Below are positions 1 through 4,972 of a stretch of 6,877 nt of DNA, piece after piece. The stretch lies in the NCBI GenBank assembly GCA_021800575.1, contig JAJYYW010000076.1, positions 1 to 6,877 of the forward strand. The letters run 5' to 3'. The notes under the pieces were generated by a model. The model saw nothing but the letters and a program-made list of their open reading frames with translations, made no database searches and had not been told where the DNA came from. Each line of letters begins with the position of its first letter. Within the stretch, counting starts at the first letter, position 1. This DNA is from a bacterium (GTDB taxonomy: Bacteria; JAMCPX01). The translations under genes and the position numbers were made by a program.

Positions 1-2
1 AA

Positions 3-104
3 ACCAACGGTACGGTCCAGGGGGTGATAACGGTCCGGACAACCATGAAAACAATGCCCGTTATCGCTATTCCGTTCCAGGCAACACTGCAGCAAGGGCA
101 GTGA
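3..104 (+). CDS. 3' end of an upstream gene, possibly DUF1573-like (partial)
   Basis: Only the last 33 codons and a TGA stop (102-104) lie in the window; the gene begins upstream. The tail contains the alternating hydrophobic stretches VQGVITVRT and MPVIAIPFQATL, which look like the two final beta strands of an immunoglobulin-like sandwich. The pattern, a strand with TVRT followed by a proline and an I-x-IPF strand, resembles the end of DUF1573 proteins from memory, but the fragment is too short to be sure. A second frame (from base 2) is also open to about 118, and its asparagine- and glycine-rich translation looks less protein-like. The family name is a guess; that a gene ends here is somewhat more likely. 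Confidence 0.45.
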   Translation, partial: TNGTVQGVITVRTTMKTMPVIAIPFQATLQQGQ

Positions 105-117
105 GCGAAGAAAATAG

Positions 118-145
118 TTGACTTTTGAAATGTATATTGTATACA
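118..145 (+). promoter_or_regulatory. Candidate sigma-70-type promoter for the GntR operon
   Basis: TTGACT (118-123) matches the -35 consensus at five of six positions and TATACA (140-145) serves as the -10, with a 16-bp spacer. It is the only good promoter between the upstream stop and the GntR start. Transcription would begin near 151-153, only 2 to 4 bases before the ATG at 155, so the mRNA would be leaderless or nearly so. The -10 lies inside an inverted repeat, which suggests repression by occlusion. Read from sequence only. Confidence 0.6.
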
Positions 146-146
146 T
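130..146. promoter_or_regulatory. Inverted-repeat operator, probably for the GntR regulator
   Basis: ATGTATA-TTG-TATACAT is a perfect inverted repeat with 7-bp arms and a 3-bp centre. Nested inside it is a second perfect 8-bp palindrome, TGTATACA (138-145). AT-rich palindromes with a GTATAC core are typical targets of FCD-type GntR regulators. The site covers the -10 element and ends 9 bases before the regulator's start codon, so negative autoregulation is the simplest reading. The repeat is seen directly; the bound protein is inferred. Confidence 0.65.
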
Positions 147-154
147 AAAACATT

Positions 155-829
155 ATGGGACTAAGACAAATTGATTTACAAAAGAAACAGACGTTGCGGG
201 AGCAAATAGCGGACGCAATACGGGACGCTATCATTCGGGGTATTCTTCAGCCGGAGGAGCGCGTTGCTGAAGCGGAGATGGCGAACAAATTCAACATCAG
301 CAGAACGCCGATCCGCGAAGCTATCCGGCAGCTGGAAACAGAAGGCTTCATAAAAGTTCAGGCACACCGGGGCGCCTATGTGGCCCCCATAACCGAAAAG
401 GACATCCGGGACTTTTATGATCTCAAAAGCATTCTGGAAGGCTACGCCGCACGGCTCGCGTGCAGCAGGATGAGCGAGGAAGACATCAAAAAAATGGAGG
501 AGATCAACAACCGTCTCGAAGACGCCCACAAAAAAGGCGAGTGGAGGATCGCATTCAAACTGCACAACGATTTCCACGATAAGTTCCTCCGTAACTGCGG
601 AAACGAAAAACTGTACCAGCTGCTCCAGTCGCTGGCCCAGCAGTTTCAGCGGTTCAGGATAGCGCTCACGATGAGCGGCAAGATCGAGGGCTCGATCGCC
701 CAGCACCGGGAGATCGTCACTGCATTCCGGAAGCGAAACGCAGATCTGGTCGAGAAACTGGTCAAAGAGAACGCAACCTACGGAAGTGACACGCTGGTAT
801 CCGAAGTCCTGAGGCACGGGCAGGTATAA
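155..829 (+). CDS. GntR-family transcriptional regulator, FCD subfamily
   Basis: A 224-aa one-component DNA-binding regulator of usual length for the FadR/FCD branch. The N-terminal winged helix-turn-helix spans about residues 13-78, with the recognition-helix signature ISRTPIREAIRQLE (48-61) followed by the wing VQAHRGAYVAPI. The C-terminal all-helical FCD ligand domain covers about 83-215. FCD domains often bind a metal through an Asp/Asn and three His. Here H141 (in NDFH) and H184 (in AQHRE) are present, but the last-helix His appears replaced by N206 and the first acidic/amide position by H137, so metal binding may be altered. The ATG at 155 has no Shine-Dalgarno sequence; it is chosen because the winged helix begins directly after it and no later in-frame start preserves the fold. 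It is the first gene of the unit, one base before the HNH gene. The ligand cannot be predicted; autoregulation through the 130-146 repeat is likely. Confidence 0.93.
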   Translation: MGLRQIDLQKKQTLREQIADAIRDAIIRGILQPEERVAEAEMANKFNISRTPIREAIRQLETEGFIKVQAHRGAYVAPITEKDIRDFYDLKSILEGYAARLACSRMSEEDIKKMEEINNRLEDAHKKGEWRIAFKLHNDFHDKFLRNCGNEKLYQLLQSLAQQFQRFRIALTMSGKIEGSIAQHREIVTAFRKRNADLVEKLVKENATYGSDTLVSEVLRHGQV

Positions 830-830
830 C

Positions 831-1433
831 GTGGGTGTTTTGTCAACCGAGGTCCTGGTACTCAACAAGTCCTATCTCCCGGTCCATGTGACCACGGTAA
901 AACGGGCTTTTATTCTGCTGTATGAGGGCATCGCAAAGGTGGTGGACCGGCAATTCACGATCTACGACTTTTCCAACTGGGCCGACTTGAAAGCCGAATA
1001 CGGCGACGATGTCATCGGCGTGGTCCAGCGGGTCATCAAGGTACCGCGGGTGATCGTCCTTGTTACGTACGACCGCATTCCGAAAAAACATGTCCGGTTT
1101 TCCCGGTTAAACATTTTTGCGCGGGACAAAAACACCTGTCAATACTGCGGCCTGTCGTTTGCCAGGACCGAGCTGAACATCGATCATGTAACACCGCGAT
1201 CCGCCGGCGGTCTCAGCACCTGGGAGAACGTTGTCTGCAGCTGTTTCGAGTGCAATAAACACAAGGGCGGGCGCACGCCTGAACAGGCAGGTATGAAGCT
1301 GATCAAAAGACCGAAAAAACCAGAATGGACGCCCTACGCAGCCTTCAATTTCAAGCACGTGCTCTACAAGGAGTGGGCACCGTTCCTGAATATCGTAGAT
1401 GCTTCATACTGGAATGTCGAACTCGAAAAATAA
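831..1433 (+). CDS. HNH endonuclease family protein
   Basis: A 200-aa protein with an HNH nuclease domain at about residues 86-150. Visible elements are the zinc-knuckle pairs CQYC (103-106) and CFEC (138-141), the catalytic-type DHVTPRSAGG (His119), WEN (Asn133) and CNKHKGG (141-147). These match the stand-alone HNH family with a beta-rich N-terminal segment of roughly 80 residues (STEVLVLNKSYLPVHV onward), common in bacteria and often found outside restriction systems. Expected chemistry is metal-dependent DNA cleavage or nicking; the biological target is unknown. The GTG start at 831 lies one base after the GntR stop, with CAGG at 821-824 as a weak ribosome site, which implies translational coupling. 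No methyltransferase or phage gene is nearby, so neither restriction nor homing is supported. Confidence 0.9.
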   Translation: MGVLSTEVLVLNKSYLPVHVTTVKRAFILLYEGIAKVVDRQFTIYDFSNWADLKAEYGDDVIGVVQRVIKVPRVIVLVTYDRIPKKHVRFSRLNIFARDKNTCQYCGLSFARTELNIDHVTPRSAGGLSTWENVVCSCFECNKHKGGRTPEQAGMKLIKRPKKPEWTPYAAFNFKHVLYKEWAPFLNIVDASYWNVELEK

Positions 1434-1442
1434 GCGGACCTT

Positions 1443-2342
1443 ATGGTAAAGATCGGGCTCGCTCTCGGCGGCGGCGGCGCACGAGGTCTGGCACACATCG
1501 GGGTGATCAAACATCTCCATAACGCAGGTATTAAGTTCCACTGCATCGCCGGCACCAGTGCCGGCGCCATCGTCGGCGCCATATACGCAAGCTCCCAAAA
1601 CCCGGCACTCATAGAGGACAAACTGCAACTGATGCTCAGGAGTAAAGAATTCAGGAGCATCAAGCTTGACTACGTACGGGGCAAAAAGGCAGAAAAGGAC
1701 AGTGTGTTTGAATCCGTGCGCCGGCATTTCTTTACCGGTATGTTTTACGCCTCTTCCCTCACCAGGCTGTCGTTCGTCAACGATCAGACCTACCGGGGCC
1801 TGATCAACATGTTGATCGACGATCTACAGATTGAAAAACTGCCGGTCAAGTTTTCCGCAGTCGCGGTGGACATTCTCAACGGCAAAGTCCTCAAGCTGGA
1901 GAAGGGGGCGCTTCGGGAGGCAATCATGGCGAGCTCTGCGATTCCGGGGGTACTCCCCGCTGTTCAAAAAGACAACATGCTCCTGGTGGACGGGAGTTTT
2001 ATCGATACGGTTCCGGTACGGCATACGCGGCAGCTCGGGGCGGACATCGTGATAGCGGTCGATGTCTCTTCTCCGCTCGACAGCGTAAAAACGCCGAAGC
2101 GGGGCATCGACCTCATCTGGCGCTCCAACGCCATCCTGAGACACATCGCAAAAGAAGAACAACTGCGGGGTGCCGACATCGTCATCCGCCCCGCACTTGA
2201 CGGTCTTGAATGGACGGATTTTGGCAGGTACGCGGACATGATACGCCAAGGGGTACAGGCCGCACAGTTGCAAATTCAGGAATTGAGTGGTTTAATTGAA
2301 GCAAACGAGCAAAGGGGGCTGTATGCCGCTAATAGCAAATGA
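1443..2342 (+). CDS. Patatin-like phospholipase (RssA/YchK type)
   Basis: A 299-aa serine acyl hydrolase of the bacterial patatin family. The oxyanion-hole loop GGGGARG is at residues 9-15, the nucleophile elbow GTSAG at 37-41 with Ser39, and the second dyad residue is Asp183 in VDGSFIDTVPV (DGS instead of the commoner DGG/DGA). A-S-S-A-I-P-G at 163-169 is another family hallmark. These proteins hydrolyse acyl chains of phospholipids or related esters. No signal peptide or translocator domain is present, so it is cytoplasmic or peripheral rather than a type V secreted patatin. It starts 9 bp after the HNH stop with only a poor ribosome site (AGCGGA), and its last 20 bases overlap the next gene. 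The physiological substrate is not evident. Confidence 0.93.
   Translation: MVKIGLALGGGGARGLAHIGVIKHLHNAGIKFHCIAGTSAGAIVGAIYASSQNPALIEDKLQLMLRSKEFRSIKLDYVRGKKAEKDSVFESVRRHFFTGMFYASSLTRLSFVNDQTYRGLINMLIDDLQIEKLPVKFSAVAVDILNGKVLKLEKGALREAIMASSAIPGVLPAVQKDNMLLVDGSFIDTVPVRHTRQLGADIVIAVDVSSPLDSVKTPKRGIDLIWRSNAILRHIAKEEQLRGADIVIRPALDGLEWTDFGRYADMIRQGVQAAQLQIQELSGLIEANEQRGLYAANSK
2311..2318 (+). promoter_or_regulatory. Ribosome binding site that sets the start of the small helical protein
   Basis: AAAGGGGG lies 4 bases before the ATG at 2323, inside the end of the patatin gene. It favours 2323 over the in-frame ATG at 2296, which has no such site and would only add nine residues read from patatin coding sequence. 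Confidence 0.7.
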
Positions 2343-2601
2343 AGTCGAAGCGAAAAGGCTTGCGAGAGCCATTGCCTCTGATCTGGCCCTGTACAACCAG
2401 GAAAAGGTAAAACAGGGCATTGAAAACGATTCCTTCTACGAGGTCATGAAGGACGAACTTTCCGAAGGAAAAGAGCTTTTTTTAAGCAGGTTGTCGCCCG
2501 AATTAAAGCAAAACAAATCGGTTCTCCAGTTGTACGAACGGGCAATTGCCGACGTCATCATAAAACTCTCCGGGCAAAGGATAAAATCGAAGATCTGGTA
2601 A
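2323..2601 (+). CDS. Small conserved-looking helical protein (92 aa, function unknown)
   Basis: The protein starts MPLIANEVEAKRLARAI and is predicted to be almost wholly alpha-helical, charged and soluble. It has no signal peptide, membrane segment or cysteines. The segment EAKRLARAIASDLALYNQEKV (residues about 9-29), followed by an acidic helix with FYEVMKDELSEGKELF, resembles from memory the C-terminal portion of zinc-ribbon (MJ0042-type) proteins common in Desulfobacterota, here without any N-terminal ribbon; that resemblance is tentative. A strong ribosome site and a 20-bp overlap with the patatin gene, in another frame, argue that it is real and coupled. It ends 1 bp before the pseudouridine synthase. 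No function can be assigned. Confidence 0.8.
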   Translation: MPLIANEVEAKRLARAIASDLALYNQEKVKQGIENDSFYEVMKDELSEGKELFLSRLSPELKQNKSVLQLYERAIADVIIKLSGQRIKSKIW

Positions 2602-2602
2602 C

Positions 2603-3559
2603 ATGGCTCCGAAGCACGACGACCTTCTCACCGGTGCAGAAGACCAGGGGAAAAGGCTCGATATTTTTCTCGCCGGTAAGCTCCCCTCCATCTCGAGAGA
2701 AAGGGCGAAGTCCCTCATCACCGGCGGCAGGGTGTGGGTGGGCGGTACGATCCTACAAAAACCGGACTATAGGGTAAAGGCACACGAACAGATCCGCGTG
2801 GACCAGCCGGAGGAGACGCCCGCGGCAGTGCCACAACCGGAGACGATCCGCCTCCCGATCCTCTTCGAGGACAAGCACCTCATGATCGTGAATAAACCCG
2901 CCGGCGTTGCAACACATCCCACACCTTCGGCCCTTCATAACACGGTGCTCAACGGTCTGCTTTCCATGAACAAGACGCTCTCTGACATGGGCGACCCACT
3001 GCGCCGCGGCATTGTTCACCGCCTGGACAAACAGACCTGCGGGCTTTTGATAATAGCCAAAACCAACGAGGCGCATCTCAACCTCCTGCAGATGTTTAAA
3101 CAACGGACCATCCATAAAACATACATTGCGGTCACGTACAATGCCTTTACCGAGCAGGCAGGATTAATTGACACGGTGATTGCACGCCACCCGGTGGACC
3201 GGAAAAGAATGACCACGAAGACGACCCGGGGACGGCAGGCTCTCACCTCGTTCCGGGTCCTCAAAACGGTGAACAAGGCAACCGTTGTCGAGCTGTTCCC
3301 AAAAACGGGAAGGACCCACCAGTTGCGGACACAACTCAGCGACATGGGCTATCCCATCGTCAATGACACCCTGTACTCCCGGATGAAGCCCGTGTTCCGC
3401 GACCTTAAGCTCCAGAAAATGGTCCTGCTGCTTGACGGCATTGCACTGTTCGCCTATGCAATCGGTTTTCTGCACCCTGTCCTAGGTACGCCCCTGTCCT
3501 TTACTGCACCGTTCCCGCCCTGGCTGCATGAGGTTCTCTCAGAACATGAACTATCTTAA
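2603..3559 (+). CDS. RluA-family RNA pseudouridine synthase
   Basis: A 318-aa RluA/RluD-type enzyme that isomerises uridine to pseudouridine, most likely in 23S rRNA. An S4-like RNA-binding domain covers about residues 17-66 (KRLDIFLAGKLPSISRERA, then GGRVWVGG). The catalytic domain runs from about 84 to 305. It contains the entry strand LMIVNKPAGVATHP (93-106), the catalytic motif HRLDKQTCGLLI (139-150) with Asp142, and KTGRTHQLRTQL (234-245). The motif reads DKQTCG where DKDTSG is usual, a mild variation outside the catalytic Asp. Length and domain order match the RluD group. The exact target uridines cannot be read from sequence. The ATG is one base after the preceding stop, with AAAGGA about 20 bases upstream, so coupling to the preceding gene is likely. 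The 3' end overlaps the YfiH gene. Confidence 0.93.
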   Translation: MAPKHDDLLTGAEDQGKRLDIFLAGKLPSISRERAKSLITGGRVWVGGTILQKPDYRVKAHEQIRVDQPEETPAAVPQPETIRLPILFEDKHLMIVNKPAGVATHPTPSALHNTVLNGLLSMNKTLSDMGDPLRRGIVHRLDKQTCGLLIIAKTNEAHLNLLQMFKQRTIHKTYIAVTYNAFTEQAGLIDTVIARHPVDRKRMTTKTTRGRQALTSFRVLKTVNKATVVELFPKTGRTHQLRTQLSDMGYPIVNDTLYSRMKPVFRDLKLQKMVLLLDGIALFAYAIGFLHPVLGTPLSFTAPFPPWLHEVLSEHELS

Positions 3560-4190
3560 GGCACAAAACCTTCAACAGTTTACATCCCTCGAACATGGAT
3601 TCGGAACTGCGGATGCGCCATGGCCTGACGGCATCATACTCGTGTCGCAGCGGCACACGAACACGGTGTTTATCGTCGGAGACCAACCCCTCGGTCCCGT
3701 CCCGGTTGCCGATGCACTGCTGACCAGCGTTCGGCACCGGATACTGGGGATCAAAACGGCGGACTGCCTCCCGATCCTGCTCTATAATCCCGTGAGCAAC
3801 GTGGCGGGCGTGATTCACGCAGGCTGGAGAGGCCTGGCAAATGCGGTTATCCTGAACACCATGGAAACGCTGCGATCCGTCTATGCTGCGGCGCCGGAGC
3901 TGACATACTGCTCTATCGGACCGGGCATCTGTAAAAACTGCTACGAGGTCGGAAGAGAGGTCGCCGAGCGGATCAACGAAGTGACCCCGGTCGGGGATGC
4001 ATTCCGGCAAACGTCCGGGGATAAAGGCATGCTCGATACGCGGACCATAGCGCAGCGTCAGCTCAGCGCAGCCGGTGTGCCGCTTTCCAGCATATTCCAT
4101 ATTCCCCTGTGCACGAGGTGTTCCCCGGGTTTTCATTCACACCGGGCGGGCAGCCAGGAACGACAGGTGTCATACATAGCACTGCGCTGA
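3528..4190 (+). CDS. YfiH/laccase-domain protein (purine nucleoside phosphorylase/polyphenol oxidase family)
   Basis: The protein belongs to the YfiH (DUF152, Cu-oxidase_4) family. Characterised members act on purine nucleosides as phosphorylase/adenosine deaminase, and some are linked to peptidoglycan editing. The three zinc-ligand positions are visible: His43 in SQRHTN, Cys80 in KTADCLPILL and His97 in VIHAGWRG. Later family motifs IGPGICKNCYEVG (130-142), LDTR and CTRCSPGFHSHR (195-206) are also present. At 220 aa it is shorter than the usual 240-270: HGFGT (23-27) is followed within about 16 residues by the first His motif, and the GGVS-x-G and SLN segment is missing. The start is uncertain. 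ATG 3528 gives a 32-bp overlap with the pseudouridine synthase; ATG 3546 (214 aa) has GAGG 12 bases upstream and a 14-bp overlap. It is the last gene of the first unit. Confidence 0.9.
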   Translation: MRFSQNMNYLKAQNLQQFTSLEHGFGTADAPWPDGIILVSQRHTNTVFIVGDQPLGPVPVADALLTSVRHRILGIKTADCLPILLYNPVSNVAGVIHAGWRGLANAVILNTMETLRSVYAAAPELTYCSIGPGICKNCYEVGREVAERINEVTPVGDAFRQTSGDKGMLDTRTIAQRQLSAAGVPLSSIFHIPLCTRCSPGFHSHRAGSQERQVSYIALR

Positions 4191-4242
4191 CCCGGAACAG
4201 GGCTGGTAAGAAATCTTCACAACGCCCTGGTGCAGTGTCCGG
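4180..4242 (+). repeat. Nested/alternative stem region after the YfiH stop
   Basis: CAGGGC (4198-4203) pairs with GCCCTG (4224-4229). It can be flanked either by CACTGC (4180-4185) with GCAGTG (4232-4237) or by CCGGA (4192-4196) with TCCGG (4238-4242). The two outer pairings compete. The element straddles the YfiH stop codon. It may protect or end the upstream transcript, but the lack of a U-tract and a 20-base loop make intrinsic termination doubtful. Confidence 0.35.
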
Positions 4243-4436
4243 CCTCGCCAAAGAATTTGTTTGCAAAGTGTCCCCTTTTATGGGATACAGCATACAGCCT
4301 TAAAAGGAAGACCTGAGGGAACAACCGTTATTGTTTACCCCGTAAGAAAACCCATGACGCTGAAAACGACAGTACGATAGATTCTGTATCCTGCACCGGG
4401 CAGCACGGCCAACATCCGTGTTCCGGAAAAACGGGA
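4191..4436. other. Intergenic gap with inverted repeats; no convincing gene
   Basis: This is the only sizeable non-coding stretch. Short open frames on both strands (for example plus 4109-4303 and minus 4063-4293) are off-frame extensions of the YfiH gene with no protein-like features. The gap contains the paired repeats at 4180-4242, a second pair CCTTTTA/TAAAAGG (4274-4280 and 4301-4307), and between those a tandem seven-base repeat, ATACAGC twice (4285-4298). No T-tract follows any stem, so no classical intrinsic terminator is seen. Confidence 0.6.
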
Positions 4437-4465
4437 TTTACTCTCGTCCCGAGAGGCACTATATT
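4437..4465 (+). promoter_or_regulatory. Candidate promoter for the membrane protein / radical SAM operon
   Basis: TTTACT (4437-4442; four of six consensus bases) and TATATT (4460-4465; five of six) are separated by exactly 17 bp. Transcription would begin around 4471-4473, about 12 bases before the preferred ATG at 4484, leaving almost no leader, as at the GntR promoter. The location after the gap and before a new group of genes supports it. Confidence 0.45.
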
Positions 4466-4483
4466 AATGAAACCATTAAACCA

Positions 4484-4972
4484 ATGCAGGTGACCGTAAA
4501 AAAAAGCAGATACAATGTGCTCGCATTCCTCTGTATAAGCATCGGGGCACTGCTGATCCTTGAAAATTATGGATACATACGGGGAGTTTATAACCTCTGG
4601 CCCGTCTTCCCCCTGATTGCCGGAGCCGGCTTTTATTTGCTCTACAAGGACAGGGGTAAGAAGGACCAGGTCTTGCTGGCTATGGGGGTGTACCTGCTCC
4701 AGTTCAGCGCCCTTGCATTTTACGAGAACTACACCTCCTGGACGGGCATGGTTTACCTGTGGCCGTTTTTTGTGGGTTTTCTGGGTGTATCGTTCTTATC
4801 CATTTATCTCAGCACCGGAAAGGGAACGATTTTTTTCCATCTCGGTGTTCTGCTCATCGGCCTGTGCCTGATATTCTTCCTGATATTCTCGGTCGATTAC
4901 CGGCTGTGGCCGATTTCGTTGATATTGTTTGGAATCAGTATACTGTTAATAAAGGAGTTTAACAAACCATGA
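4484..4972 (+). CDS. Six-helix membrane protein with three LWP repeats
   Basis: A 162-aa integral membrane protein with about six hydrophobic helices: residues roughly 11-29, 39-54, 62-80, 89-109, 116-137 and 141-156. After a short basic N-terminus (KKSR), the protein is built of three hairpin units in which the second helix begins with LWP: NLWPVFPLIAGAGFYLLY (37-54), YLWPFFVGFLGVSFLSIYL (91-109) and RLWPISLILFGISILLI (140-156). This recalls the membrane part of LiaI/LiaF-type and DUF5668 proteins, but no cytoplasmic LiaF domain follows and a family cannot be named firmly. The ATG at 4484 is preferred because it directly precedes the basic residues and first helix. A GTG at 4418 would add 22 polar residues and lies upstream of the candidate promoter. 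Its TGA overlaps the next ATG (ATGA), so it is coupled to the radical SAM gene. A role in sensing or in holding a complex at the membrane is possible but unproven. Confidence 0.8.
   Translation: MQVTVKKSRYNVLAFLCISIGALLILENYGYIRGVYNLWPVFPLIAGAGFYLLYKDRGKKDQVLLAMGVYLLQFSALAFYENYTSWTGMVYLWPFFVGFLGVSFLSIYLSTGKGTIFFHLGVLLIGLCLIFFLIFSVDYRLWPISLILFGISILLIKEFNKP
4951..4957 (+). promoter_or_regulatory. Strong Shine-Dalgarno for the radical SAM gene
   Basis: AAAGGAG lies 11 bases before the ATG at 4969, within the 3' end of the membrane protein gene. It fixes the start and is the best-matched ribosome site in the window; most other genes here have weak or absent ones. Confidence 0.7.

Noticed and set aside
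176..868. Minus-strand open frame of 230 codons opposite the GntR gene
   Set aside because: It covers a well-supported GntR gene and shows no domain, start signal or plausible composition.
1548..1565. Perfect inverted repeat GCCGGCAC-CA-GTGCCGGC in the patatin gene
   Set aside because: It encodes the AGTSAG nucleophile elbow, whose Gly/Ala/Ser codons give such symmetry by chance; a 2-base loop would not form a useful hairpin.
831..2342. HNH plus patatin as a defence system
   Set aside because: No sensor, nucleotide cyclase, methyltransferase or other defence component is present, and the flanking genes are housekeeping families.
3501..4136. Minus-strand open frame of 211 codons opposite the YfiH gene
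   Set aside because: The plus strand carries all YfiH motifs; the antisense translation is low in hydrophobic core patterns and has no ribosome site that stands out.
4109..4303. Plus-strand frame of 64 codons running from YfiH into the gap
   Set aside because: Half lies out of frame within YfiH, and the rest has no protein-like pattern or ribosome site. It was also considered as a frameshifted YfiH end, but YfiH already has its normal C-terminus.
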